64,000 nucleotides of DNA from Flavobacterium segetis (GTDB taxonomy: Bacteria; Bacteroidota; Bacteroidia; Flavobacteriales; Flavobacteriaceae), in the NCBI RefSeq assembly GCF_900129575.1, contig NZ_FQWE01000002.1, positions 428,777 to 492,776 on the forward strand. Reading direction: 5' to 3'. Shown piece after piece: positions 26,380 to 35,571 of the stretch. Positions within the stretch are counted from its first letter, which is position 1. Every line of letters begins with the position of its first letter. A program made the translations under genes and the position numbers. The notes beneath the pieces were generated by a model, which saw only the letters and a list, made by a program, of their open reading frames with translations, was not told the origin of the DNA and ran no database searches.

Positions 26380-29220
26380 TTAAGGAGTAATTGTCCATGA
26401 AACGAAATACTGTTGACCTATTAAGCCAGCACCTATTACTTGTCCATATTCTTTACCGCCAAGATTAGTAGCACCTATTTTTAATATGGATTTCAATGAT
26501 GTAAAGTTATAATTTGCTTGTAAATCAATTACAGTAGCCTCAGAAATCATTCCATCAGCAAAAGTTGATTCCCATAAATATGCACTATTCCATCTACCAC
26601 TGATTGTCATTCCTAAATTTCCAATAATTTTATCGTTACTAATAGTAGCTTTTACTCTATGCTTTGGCGTATTAAAACTTGCCTCAAAATCTGGATCTTT
26701 CTCTTTGTCAAAATCGAATTGAGAATAATTATAATTACCGCTTAACTCAAAATCTTCATATATTTTTTTAGAAATTCCTAATCCTGCTCCTAAAGATTTT
26801 ACTGTTAAATCAGTATTTGTGTAAATTTGATATGTTCTAAAATCTCTATTTGCAAGGGCATTACCTGATTGATTAGTTGTATTATTAGGATTAGTAGCCG
26901 CTTGTCCGTAATAAGGAGTTATAACATTATAACCACCTATGAAGTCATTGTAAACATTATAATACCCATTAACATCTAATGCAAAACCTTTAAAAATTCC
27001 TCTGTAGCCTAAATCAAACGCTTTAACTGATTCTGGTTTTACTAAACTCACATCAGCTTTCACTAATAATTGAGTTGCAGTATTTAACCCAGATGGAGGT
27101 CCAGATCTGTAAGCAGAATCAAATGCTAAAAATGATCTTTCCGTAAACGAATTACTATAAGCATCAACACCTGTAAGAGTCTTAGTATTTGCTCCAAGAA
27201 CACCTATTCCATAATTAGAAATAACTCCGCTACCGTTGATATTATTTCCTCTTACTTCACTAAATCTATTTAAGTTGTCAGGTGCAGATCCAATTAACAC
27301 TCTATTACCAATGTCGAAACCAATATATTGATCTTGAGTAGATGGATTACGGAAACCTGTTTGAAAAGAACCTCTCAAATTATGATTTTTTTGTTCGTCG
27401 ATACCATAAACAAATGACACTCTAGGAGAAAAGTTTCCATCAAAATTTTTGGCTTTGTCATATCGAAGTGACCCGGTTAACTTTAATTTATCTTCCATTA
27501 ATTTTTTCTGAACCTGAGTATAAACTCCATATTCATTATAATTAATTCCACTTAAAGCATCAGTATAAATACGTCCTTGAGAATTTAATTGATAAACTCT
27601 ATAGGAACCTCCAACCTGAATCTCCGCTGGTGTAAATAAATCCTTAAAATTATAGTTAGCATCAGAATGATAAATTCTAGAATTATCTACTAACTTAGAT
27701 CCAGTTAACACATTAGGATCTGCTATAACTTTATTAAATGCATTTTTAAAAGCAGCAGTTCCAGGAATCAAACGTCCAGTGTCAGCCGTTTTTCTTGCAA
27801 AAGCATGCATGTCCTGTGTATTAGTAATTCCAGGTACTTGTCCAGTTGCAGCAGCTCCAAAAGCAGCTCCATATTCTTGAAACCATTGTTGATCTGATTT
27901 CCAAATTCGGTTAATATTTAAGGCTGTAAAAGTCATGTCATATGATTGACCACCATCTTCAGTAGTTGTATAACCTCTTACAAAGAAATTCTTTCCTTTA
28001 AATTCTAATTTATGCTGTTGCATAAAGAAGTTATTTAAATTATATCTACTTGCACCTTGATAAATAGAATTACCGAAACCAAATTTCGATTGCCAAATAA
28101 CCTCTAATCTTTCATCACCAAAGGGGCGAAAATGCATTGAGAAATCGATTTTAATATTTTTAACTTTGCTTTCTGTTAAATCAGTTTCGTTATATCCAGT
28201 TCTAGTAATATCCTCGTTTGGTAAAATATTATAAGCACTTGAGCCAAATGGATTTCTATTTTTTAAATTTAAAACTGCTTCGTCTCCGTAAACATTAATC
28301 CCGTTATAACTGTGGTGGTCTCTTGTTCTTCCTGCTACTTTTAAGTCATCGTAATTTGTAGCGTACCAATCCGTTCCGTTTAAAAGAGAAAAATTTACTT
28401 TACCAGCAAAATGAGGGTCAAAAACTTTCGCCATTCTAACTCCGTAATCGTAGTATTCATTGGCTCCAGCGGCTTTTTGATTTGTTTGACCATATTTTGC
28501 ATAAGCAGTAATCCCTTGACTATCAAAAGGACTTTTACTAGTCATGAATAAAACACCGTTAAAAGCATTAGCACCGTATAAAGCAGAAGATGCTCCAGGT
28601 AACAATTCAACACTTTGAACATCAATTTCAGATATACCTATTAGATTTCCTAACACAAAGTTTAACAATGGTGATGAATTATCCATACCGTCCACTAATT
28701 GCATAAATCGAGTATTAGCGACCGTGGCAAATCCACGTGTATTGATTGATTTAAAAGACATACTTGAAGTATTCATTTGAACTTCCTTCAAATTTTCTAG
28801 ACCATCATAGAATGTTGGCGAAGCCGTTCTCTTGATATCTTTTATTGTCATTCTCTCAATCGTTACGGGAGACTCTCTAATCCTTTCTGGAGTTCGCGAT
28901 GCAGAAACAACGATCTCATCAAGCTCTGTATCTTGAGAAACTAATACAATAGATATTTTTTGACTAGCTGAAGTTACTGTTATTTTTTGTGTAGCAAAGC
29001 CAACACTAGAGACGTTTAAAACGTAAGGTGGTTTTTTATTTGATTTTAAGTTAAATGAACCATCAGCAGCCGATGATGTACTTGCTGATTCACCAATGAT
29101 CATGATGTTGGCTCCAGGGATAGGTTGGTCATTACCATCAGTAACAACGCCTGAAATTGTGCTTTGAGCAAAACTTATGCTACAAAAAAACAAGGATAAA
29201 TAAAGTAAATATACTCTCAT
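26380..29220 (-). CDS. TonB-dependent outer-membrane receptor
   Basis: A 946-residue outer-membrane receptor. After the signal peptide (MRVYLLYLSLFFCSISFAQ) comes a carboxypeptidase-regulatory-like domain (ISGVVTDGNDQPIPGANI, about 22-100). Next is a TonB-box/plug region (DEIVVSASRTPERIRESPVTIERM ... LLPGASSALYGANAFNGVLFMTSKSP). A long beta-barrel follows, ending in the aromatic strand QQYFVSWTITP. It imports large substrates with TonB-ExbBD energy. No SusD partner is next to it; the partner is instead an SGNH-type lipoprotein 32 bases downstream. This points to lipid- or ester-linked substrates rather than glycans, as an inference from context. A 600-base A+T-rich region lies upstream. Confidence 0.95.
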   Translation of the reverse strand: MRVYLLYLSLFFCSISFAQSTISGVVTDGNDQPIPGANIMIIGESASTSSAADGSFNLKSNKKPPYVLNVSSVGFATQKITVTSASQKISIVLVSQDTELDEIVVSASRTPERIRESPVTIERMTIKDIKRTASPTFYDGLENLKEVQMNTSSMSFKSINTRGFATVANTRFMQLVDGMDNSSPLLNFVLGNLIGISEIDVQSVELLPGASSALYGANAFNGVLFMTSKSPFDSQGITAYAKYGQTNQKAAGANEYYDYGVRMAKVFDPHFAGKVNFSLLNGTDWYATNYDDLKVAGRTRDHHSYNGINVYGDEAVLNLKNRNPFGSSAYNILPNEDITRTGYNETDLTESKVKNIKIDFSMHFRPFGDERLEVIWQSKFGFGNSIYQGASRYNLNNFFMQQHKLEFKGKNFFVRGYTTTEDGGQSYDMTFTALNINRIWKSDQQWFQEYGAAFGAAATGQVPGITNTQDMHAFARKTADTGRLIPGTAAFKNAFNKVIADPNVLTGSKLVDNSRIYHSDANYNFKDLFTPAEIQVGGSYRVYQLNSQGRIYTDALSGINYNEYGVYTQVQKKLMEDKLKLTGSLRYDKAKNFDGNFSPRVSFVYGIDEQKNHNLRGSFQTGFRNPSTQDQYIGFDIGNRVLIGSAPDNLNRFSEVRGNNINGSGVISNYGIGVLGANTKTLTGVDAYSNSFTERSFLAFDSAYRSGPPSGLNTATQLLVKADVSLVKPESVKAFDLGYRGIFKGFALDVNGYYNVYNDFIGGYNVITPYYGQAATNPNNTTNQSGNALANRDFRTYQIYTNTDLTVKSLGAGLGISKKIYEDFELSGNYNYSQFDFDKEKDPDFEASFNTPKHRVKATISNDKIIGNLGMTISGRWNSAYLWESTFADGMISEATVIDLQANYNFTSLKSILKIGATNLGGKEYGQVIGAGLIGQQYFVSWTITP

Positions 29221-29778
29221 TAGGTTAAAAATTTATTGGTTTATGAAGCCAAAGTACAAATATTTTTGATATTAATAAAAAAGAGTAAAAAAAATTTACT
29301 TTTTAACAGTTATATAACCTATTTTCTAAATAATTCGCATAATCAATTAGATTTGATTTGTTAAATTTTATGATAAAAAATCAATAAATCATTATGCACG
29401 CATATAATAATTAAAAATAACACAAAATTAATATTAAATTCTAGCGATTCGATAAAAATCATAAGTTTGCTTAATTAAGTAGAAAAATCAGCAAAACAGT
29501 ATTAAACTCTTACTATAAATGCTTGAAATTAAGTGTTAGATTTTCTTCTACATTCTTGAAATTGTACATAAATTTATAAAATATTTTTTGCCATGATATT
29601 AAATAGAATTAAGCCTAAAAACTTATTAGATTTTTGAACTCTGCATTTACAATAGTTATTCCATAAAACTAAAAATAAGAGTGTCATGAAAAAAAGTTGC
29701 CGAAAAATATTTAATTTAAATTTCTGACTTACATAATAAAAGTTAAAATTTAACGCTCAAGAATAGAGCTAATAAAAA
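29221..29778. other. Long A+T-rich intergenic region upstream of the TonB receptor
   Basis: About 560 bases with very low G+C, long A and T runs, and no supported gene, tRNA or repeat shared with the rest of the window. It probably carries the receptor promoter. An AATATTTG element near 29256-29263 on the minus strand is a one-mismatch -7 match without a clear partner. Confidence 0.6.
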
Positions 29779-29799
29779 AGCCTCAATAAATTTGAGGCT
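29779..29799 (-). terminator. Terminator of the glgA-like/DUF4270/glmS operon
   Basis: The stem AGCCTCAA (29779-29786)/TTGAGGCT (29792-29799) with a 5-base loop is followed on the minus strand by TTTTTTATT. It lies 25 bases after glmS. Confidence 0.87.
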
Positions 29800-29823
29800 C
29801 TTAAATAATAATTCTACTATAAT

Positions 29824-31671
29824 CTATTCTACTGTAACAGATTTTGCTAAATTCCGAGGTTGGTCAACGTTACAGCCTCGCATCACGGCAATATGATACG
29901 ATAATAATTGCAAAGGTATAGTTGTGATTAATGGGGATAAAGCATCAGATGTTTCAGGGATTTCAATGATGTAATCAGCTAATTCTCTGACCTGTGTATC
30001 TCCTTTAGTTACCACGGCAATAATCTTACCGCTTCTTGATTTTATTTCTTGAATATTACTAACTATTTTATCATAATGCCCTTGTTTAGGTGCAATTACA
30101 ATTACAGGCATGTGTTCATCAATCAACGCTATTGGACCATGCTTCATTTCTGCTGCCGGATAGCCTTCAGCGTGAATATATGAAATCTCTTTTAATTTCA
30201 AAGCGCCTTCTAATGCTACTGGAAAATTATATCCTCTTCCTAAATACAAGCAGTTAGGTGCATCTTTAAAAATTGCAGCAATTTCTTTTGCTCTATCATT
30301 GGTCTCTAAAGCTTCTTTTACTTTCTCAGGAATAATTTCTAACTCTTGTAAATAAGCATGAAACACAGAATGAGAAAGAGTTCCTTTGGCCTTAGCCAAA
30401 CGTAAAGCAATCATAGTCAAAACTGTAATTTGAGTTGTAAAAGCTTTAGTTGACGCAACGCCTATTTCTGGTCCAGCATGAGTGTACGCTCCTGCATGTG
30501 TTTCCCTAGAAATTGAAGATCCTACAACATTACAAACTCCAAAAACGAACGCACCATTTTCTTTAGCTAACTTAATTGCTGCCATTGTATCAGCTGTTTC
30601 ACCCGATTGCGAAATAGCTATAACTACGTCAGTCCTGTTAATAATTGGATTTCTATATCTGAATTCCGAGGCGTATTCAACCTCTACAGGAATTCTAGCA
30701 AACTCTTCAAAAATGTATTCTGCAACTAATCCAGCATGCCATGATGTACCACATGCAACAATTATTATACGTTCAGCATTAAGAAATTTTTCTAAATTAT
30801 CTTCAATTCCAGCCATTTGGATTAAACCATCATTTGCATGAAGCCTACCTCTATAGGTATCTTTGATAACACTTGGTTGCTCATAGATTTCTTTTAACAT
30901 AAAGTGATCGTATCCCCCTTTTTCAATTTGCTCCAAGTTCATTTGAAGCTCTTGAATGGTAGGATTTACTAGTGAATCATCTTTAATTTTACGAACTTTC
31001 ATTGATTTGTGCAATCTAATATTTGCCATTTCGCCATCTTCTAGATAAACTGCGTTTGCAGTATATTCTATAAACGGGGAAGCATCAGATGCTATAAAAT
31101 ACTCACCTTCACCAATGCCTATTGCAAGTGGACTACCTAAACGTGCTGCAACAATTTCGTTTGGATTTTTTTTATCAAAAACAGCAATAGCATAAGCACC
31201 TACAACTTGATTAAGCGCTACTTGAACAGCTTTTCCGAGCTTTAGATTATCTTTTTTCTGAACTTCTTCAATAAGATTAATTAAAACTTCAGTATCAGTA
31301 TCTGAGTGAAATACATAACCTCTATTTATTAATTCTGCTTTTAACGGGGCATAATTTTCAATAATACCATTATGTATTATTGCTAAATCCCCCGAATTTG
31401 ATATATGCGGATGAGAGTTTACATCATTTGGCACACCATGTGTTGCCCAACGAGTATGACCCATACCAATGGAACCATTTATTGTGATTTCTTGTAACGC
31501 CCTTTCTTCTAAATCAGAAACTTTTCCTTTTGCTTTTGCAACTTTCATAGCTTCACCATCATATAACATTACTCCGGCGCTATCGTAACCTCTATATTCT
31601 AGTCTTTTTAATCCTTTAATAACAATAGGATAAGCTTCTCTATATCCAATATATCCAACGATTCCACACAT
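29824..31671 (-). CDS. glmS: Glutamine--fructose-6-phosphate aminotransferase (isomerizing)
   Basis: GlmS makes glucosamine-6-phosphate from fructose-6-phosphate and glutamine, the first step toward UDP-GlcNAc for peptidoglycan and LPS. The 615-residue protein begins MCGIVGYIG with the N-terminal Cys nucleophile of the glutaminase domain (RLEYRGYDSAG, GHTRWATHG, HSDTDTEVL). Two SIS domains follow (VACGTSWHAG, SQSGETADT; YLGRGYNFPVALEGALKLKE) and the end is the conserved RNLAKSVTVE. It is 9 bases after the DUF4270 gene and clearly co-transcribed with it. Confidence 0.99.
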   Translation of the reverse strand: MCGIVGYIGYREAYPIVIKGLKRLEYRGYDSAGVMLYDGEAMKVAKAKGKVSDLEERALQEITINGSIGMGHTRWATHGVPNDVNSHPHISNSGDLAIIHNGIIENYAPLKAELINRGYVFHSDTDTEVLINLIEEVQKKDNLKLGKAVQVALNQVVGAYAIAVFDKKNPNEIVAARLGSPLAIGIGEGEYFIASDASPFIEYTANAVYLEDGEMANIRLHKSMKVRKIKDDSLVNPTIQELQMNLEQIEKGGYDHFMLKEIYEQPSVIKDTYRGRLHANDGLIQMAGIEDNLEKFLNAERIIIVACGTSWHAGLVAEYIFEEFARIPVEVEYASEFRYRNPIINRTDVVIAISQSGETADTMAAIKLAKENGAFVFGVCNVVGSSISRETHAGAYTHAGPEIGVASTKAFTTQITVLTMIALRLAKAKGTLSHSVFHAYLQELEIIPEKVKEALETNDRAKEIAAIFKDAPNCLYLGRGYNFPVALEGALKLKEISYIHAEGYPAAEMKHGPIALIDEHMPVIVIAPKQGHYDKIVSNIQEIKSRSGKIIAVVTKGDTQVRELADYIIEIPETSDALSPLITTIPLQLLSYHIAVMRGCNVDQPRNLAKSVTVE

Positions 31672-31680
31672 AAGTTTGGC

Positions 31681-33342
31681 TTAATTAGGTTTTGTAAAAT
31701 AAATTTCTAACTTCAATCTTTTTTCCAATGGTACAGTAGAACTTCCACCATATAAAATTGTTCCTAAAGGATTCATCACTGAAGCTTTTGGAGCTGAGTT
31801 GATATCGGCATTTGGTGTTCGTACTTTGTACGAGTTGATTCGGAAGATATCTTCAATAACAGCAAGACCTAATTTTACATTCGTGGAATCCTTGTTATTT
31901 ATAAGATTTCGTATTTGATTTGTTATCCTTATTTTATAAGTCGTTCCTCTTTTACTTGTTACACCTTTTTCAATAATTCCACCAAATAATAATTTTGATT
32001 TTTTTGGGTCAATATTATTAGCAGAAGGATCAGAATAATCTACGACAGGACGACTATTTTTAAAATCATATAAATAAACTCTTTGTGGCTCAATACTATT
32101 AGCCATCGTTGCTGCATCAATATGAAACACTAAATTAGCCTCATTAATTAATATTTTTTTACCGTCAGCTGGATTTCGTAAATCATCTAACTCATCAGAT
32201 ATGCCATTTGCACCTGAAGTTAAATTACCTTGTCCGTCATATCCCTTAATATCAGTTTTATCAAATAAATCTAGTACCGCTATAGATCCTTCACCACCTT
32301 TAAGATACACTTTTTCATCCCCAGCAGCAGCATTGCCTTTTATAGGTAAACTATTATAAGTAGTACCCGCCGAGCTAAAATCATTGTTTAAAAGACTAAC
32401 ACTATTTCCGGACAAATCTAAAATTAATGTTTTCTTTTCTCTTGTAGGAGCACCTCCGGTAGGACTCGCTACATCTTGTTTATATACAATTGTTATTTGA
32501 CCCTTTTTAAAGTCAAGCATTGCCATATTTCCAGTACTACCTGCAATTTTTTCTGTTTTGAAATAAAGACCTCTAAAATAGTTTTTAAAAACATTGTTAG
32601 ACGCCAATTTTCCTTCATTGGCTGCATCTAAAATTCTAGTTTTAAAATATTCCTTGTTTAAATTCAGCTTCATTCCAGGAACAATATACTTAGTACTTTT
32701 CGCACCTGTAATTGAATCCGTAACTGGAACAGCTTCCTCAGTTGAACTAAAGAAGAACTCATCATTTTGCGATTTGTCTGAACTATCATTTAAACGATCC
32801 ACAATTTTGTTGCTATCAAATAATGTGTTTTGATCCGTAAAAAACTGCTGTTGTTGCTGAAAACCCGTAAGCGGATCTGCATCTCTCATAAAATAACCAG
32901 ACTCATAAACACTTAATTTTATTTTAGCATTAGCTGCGCCATAGATTGAATCTAAAACATACGTACGACTGCCATCAGCATTTACTTTAGTTTTAAAATC
33001 ATCTTTAAAATATGGAATTGTCAAAATAACACTTTCTATAAAAGGTCTGGCACCAACACTAGTTACAGCTGCTTGTAATGATACCTGTGTATTAAAATTG
33101 GCATTAGTTTCCCCAAAGTTACTATCACTATAAATTCCTAATGGATTTACTTCAAGATTATTTGACTGGATTGCACCTGTTTTTTGGGTATAAGCTTGTA
33201 CACTAAAAGACGCTTTGTTGAAATCAAAATTATTTCCGCCTATTAAATCGCCGCCTATTTCATTATAATCTTTATCACACGACGCAAAAAAAACAACAAT
33301 TACAACAAGTAGCGCTTTCTTAAGAAAAGAAGTAGTATTCAT
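31681..33342 (-). CDS. DUF4270 lipoprotein
   Basis: A 553-residue lipoprotein. The hydrophobic leader ends with FFASC (Cys22) and continues DKDYNEIGGDLIGGNNFD, the start typical of DUF4270 proteins of Bacteroidota. The body is beta-rich and polar, without recognised catalytic residues, and ends GGSSTVPLEKRLKLEIYFTKPN. Acidic residues directly after the lipidated Cys suggest transport to the cell surface. It lies 20 bases after a glycogen-synthase-like gene and 9 bases before glmS, an arrangement seen in other flavobacteria. Function is unknown. The operon context with glmS hints at an envelope role but proves nothing. Confidence 0.88.
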   Translation of the reverse strand: MNTTSFLKKALLVVIVVFFASCDKDYNEIGGDLIGGNNFDFNKASFSVQAYTQKTGAIQSNNLEVNPLGIYSDSNFGETNANFNTQVSLQAAVTSVGARPFIESVILTIPYFKDDFKTKVNADGSRTYVLDSIYGAANAKIKLSVYESGYFMRDADPLTGFQQQQQFFTDQNTLFDSNKIVDRLNDSSDKSQNDEFFFSSTEEAVPVTDSITGAKSTKYIVPGMKLNLNKEYFKTRILDAANEGKLASNNVFKNYFRGLYFKTEKIAGSTGNMAMLDFKKGQITIVYKQDVASPTGGAPTREKKTLILDLSGNSVSLLNNDFSSAGTTYNSLPIKGNAAAGDEKVYLKGGEGSIAVLDLFDKTDIKGYDGQGNLTSGANGISDELDDLRNPADGKKILINEANLVFHIDAATMANSIEPQRVYLYDFKNSRPVVDYSDPSANNIDPKKSKLLFGGIIEKGVTSKRGTTYKIRITNQIRNLINNKDSTNVKLGLAVIEDIFRINSYKVRTPNADINSAPKASVMNPLGTILYGGSSTVPLEKRLKLEIYFTKPN

Positions 33343-33362
33343 ATTTAATTTAAAAGTTTAAT

Positions 33363-34169
33363 TTAAAGAACGTCATTTCGGTAAAAATTAGTGTATGCTT
33401 CCGCAAATGCGTCTTTCGGGGCGAAAGGTAAAAAAGGTTTTCCTGAAGATTCTATAAATTTTGTTAAACTTGGGGAGAGGTTTTCTGAGGCGATTATTAT
33501 TGCATCGGAGTGATTTATCGTCGCTTTAATTATGTTTTCGTAATTCGGTGTTTCCAAGTCAGCCACAGCATCAGCGGGAATTCCGTCAAATTTTACCTTA
33601 TTAATCATGCCTTTATTTAATGTCCCATCAAAAGATTGACCATAAACAGAAGTTACAATTTTTGTTTCAGAAAACAAAGCCTCATTTTTATAATAATGCT
33701 TCATATATATTGGCAACATTGCCGCCATCCATCCATGAACGTGAATAATATCAGGCACCCAATTTAGTTTTTTTACCGTCTCAACAACTCCTTTTGCAAA
33801 GAAAATGGCGCGTTCGTCATTATCAGGATACATGACACCTTCTTCATCTGTAAATGTTGCTTTCCTTTTAAAATACTCGTCATTATCAATAAAATAGACT
33901 TGAATTCTCTCTTTTGGGATTGATGCAACTTTTATAATAAGTGGCATATCTAAATCATTTACAACTAAATTCATCCCCGAAAGTCTAATTACTTCGTGCA
34001 ATTGATGTCTTCTCTCGTTAATATTTCCATACCTTGGCATAAAAATTCTTATCTGTCCTCCTTGATCATTAATCATTTTCGGAACGTCATAAGACATTAG
34101 AGAGACCTCGTTTTCAGCGAGATACGGCACCACTTCAGATGATACATATAATATCCTCTTATCTTTCAT
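33363..34169 (-). CDS. Glycogen/starch synthase-like protein, catalytic N-terminal (GT5) domain only
   Basis: A 268-residue protein matching the starch-synthase catalytic domain: RILYVSSEVVPYLAENEVSLMSYDVPKMINDQGGQIRIFMPRYG at the start, then YFIDNDEYFKR, DNDERAIFFAKGVVETVKKLNWVPDIIHVHGWMAAMLPIYM. A full glycogen synthase has about 470-500 residues with a second GT1 domain. That half is absent here, which is the usual short form in Bacteroidota. The KTGGL motif that binds ADP-glucose near the N-terminus is replaced by LAENEVSL, so classical glycogen synthase activity is doubtful. It is the first gene of the minus-strand operon and divergent from panC. Confidence 0.88.
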   Translation of the reverse strand: MKDKRILYVSSEVVPYLAENEVSLMSYDVPKMINDQGGQIRIFMPRYGNINERRHQLHEVIRLSGMNLVVNDLDMPLIIKVASIPKERIQVYFIDNDEYFKRKATFTDEEGVMYPDNDERAIFFAKGVVETVKKLNWVPDIIHVHGWMAAMLPIYMKHYYKNEALFSETKIVTSVYGQSFDGTLNKGMINKVKFDGIPADAVADLETPNYENIIKATINHSDAIIIASENLSPSLTKFIESSGKPFLPFAPKDAFAEAYTNFYRNDVL

Positions 34170-34207
34170 ATTGTGATTTACTTAATTTATTGGCAATAAA
34201 AACCACG

Positions 34208-34215
34208 CAAAATTA
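34208..34215 (-). promoter_or_regulatory. Possible -7 element for the glycogen-synthase/DUF4270/glmS operon (TAATTTTG)
   Basis: An exact TAnnTTTG match on the minus strand, 38 bases upstream of the ATG. No good TTG partner was seen at the expected distance. Confidence 0.38.
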
Positions 34216-34246
34216 CAAAAATTTATGCAGTTATTAACTAAAATAG

Positions 34247-34254
34247 TAAGTTTG
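34247..34254 (+). promoter_or_regulatory. Possible panC-panD -7 promoter element (TAAGTTTG)
   Basis: An exact TAnnTTTG match 23 bases before the panC ATG. TTTATG at 34222-34227, 19 bases upstream, is a degenerate -33 candidate. It overlaps the divergent control region of the minus-strand operon. Confidence 0.48.
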
Positions 34255-34277
34255 CATTTAATTTTAATAATACCACC

Positions 34278-35126
34278 ATGCCTATTTTCTACGGAAAAGC
34301 ATCTTTAATGGACTATTTGAAATCAAAAAAAACAGTAGATTCCACCATTGGGTTCGTTCCAACTATGGGTGCTTTACATCAGGGACATATTGCTTTGATG
34401 AGGAAATCCCTTTTAGAAAATGAAAATACAGTAGTTAGTATTTTTGTAAATCCCACACAATTTAACAATCCTGAGGACCTAGCAAAATATCCTAGAACGC
34501 TTGACGAAGATGTGAAAAAATTAGATGATTTAGATCCTAAAATTATTTTATACGCTCCATCAGTAAATGATATTTATGAAGGGAATGTTTCCTCTCAGCA
34601 CTTCGATTTTGATGGATTGGAAAACCAAATGGAAGGAAAATTTAGACCGGGACATTTTGATGGAGTTGGTACAATTGTGAAAAGACTTTTTGAGATTGTT
34701 GCACCTACAAAAGCTTATTTTGGTGAAAAAGACTTTCAACAATTACAAATCGTTAGAAGAATGGTCATTAAAGATAACCTGCCAGTCACAATAGTTGGCT
34801 GCCCCATACATAGGGAAAAAAACGAGCTTGCAATGAGTTCTAGAAATGAGAGATTATCTGATCTAGAGCGAGACGAAGCAGCCATTATCTATAAGACACT
34901 AACTACTGCAAAAGAGAAGTTTGTGAAACAAAGTTCGAAAAAAATCACACAATGGGTTAAAAAATTTATCGAAAAAAATCCCCGTTTTAAACTAGAATAT
35001 TTTACCATTGCTGATGAAACAACTCTGGTGCCTTGTACCAGAAAAAACAAGAATAAAAAATACCGCGCTTTTATTGCGGTAATAGTCAACAATATTCGTT
35101 TGATTGATACCGTTTCGCTAAATTAA
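34278..35126 (+). CDS. panC: Pantothenate synthetase
   Basis: PanC joins pantoate and beta-alanine using ATP to form pantothenate. The 282-residue protein contains [17 protein letters not shown] (HxGH nucleotide-binding motif), [59 protein letters not shown] and [12 protein letters not shown] (KMSxS-like). All active-site blocks are present. It is followed 14 bases later by panD, whose product supplies the beta-alanine, so the two form a functional operon. Confidence 0.98.
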   Translation: MPIFYGKASLMDYLKSKKTVDSTIGFVPTMGALHQGHIALMRKSLLENENTVVSIFVNPTQFNNPEDLAKYPRTLDEDVKKLDDLDPKIILYAPSVNDIYEGNVSSQHFDFDGLENQMEGKFRPGHFDGVGTIVKRLFEIVAPTKAYFGEKDFQQLQIVRRMVIKDNLPVTIVGCPIHREKNELAMSSRNERLSDLERDEAAIIYKTLTTAKEKFVKQSSKKITQWVKKFIEKNPRFKLEYFTIADETTLVPCTRKNKNKKYRAFIAVIVNNIRLIDTVSLN

Positions 35127-35140
35127 TTTACATTTGTAAC

Positions 35141-35491
35141 ATGCAAATACAAGTTTTAAAATCAAAGATTCACCGTGTTAAAGTAACAGGTGCCGACTTA
35201 AATTATATCGGAAGTATTACTATTGACGAATCTCTACTCGAGGCGTCAAATATTATTGAAGGTGAAAAAGTGGCTATTGTAAATATCAACAACGGGGAAC
35301 GCTTTGAAACTTATGCCATCAAAGGAGAAAGAAATTCTGGAACAATAACGCTAAATGGTCCAGCCGCGAGAAAAGTTCAAAAAGATGATATTATTATTAT
35401 CATATCTTACGCGACATTGGAATTTGAAGAAGCTAAAACCTTTAAACCATGGGTTATATTTCCAAATGAAAACGACAATTCATTGACGTAA
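35141..35491 (+). CDS. panD: Aspartate 1-decarboxylase (pyruvoyl enzyme)
   Basis: PanD converts aspartate to beta-alanine for pantothenate. The 116-residue proenzyme begins [20 protein letters not shown] and then NYIGSITID. The self-cleavage site Gly24-Ser25 creates the pyruvoyl group. [40 protein letters not shown] carries the conserved active-site and hydrophobic core residues. Length is normal. It sits 14 bases after panC in the same operon. Confidence 0.98.
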   Translation: MQIQVLKSKIHRVKVTGADLNYIGSITIDESLLEASNIIEGEKVAIVNINNGERFETYAIKGERNSGTITLNGPAARKVQKDDIIIIISYATLEFEEAKTFKPWVIFPNENDNSLT

Positions 35492-35571
35492 GTAATAAAT
35501 TTTAATTACTATTATCAAAGTATTATAGCCTTTTTGAGGCATGAAAAGTTAAAATTTATTCCAAAAAAATA

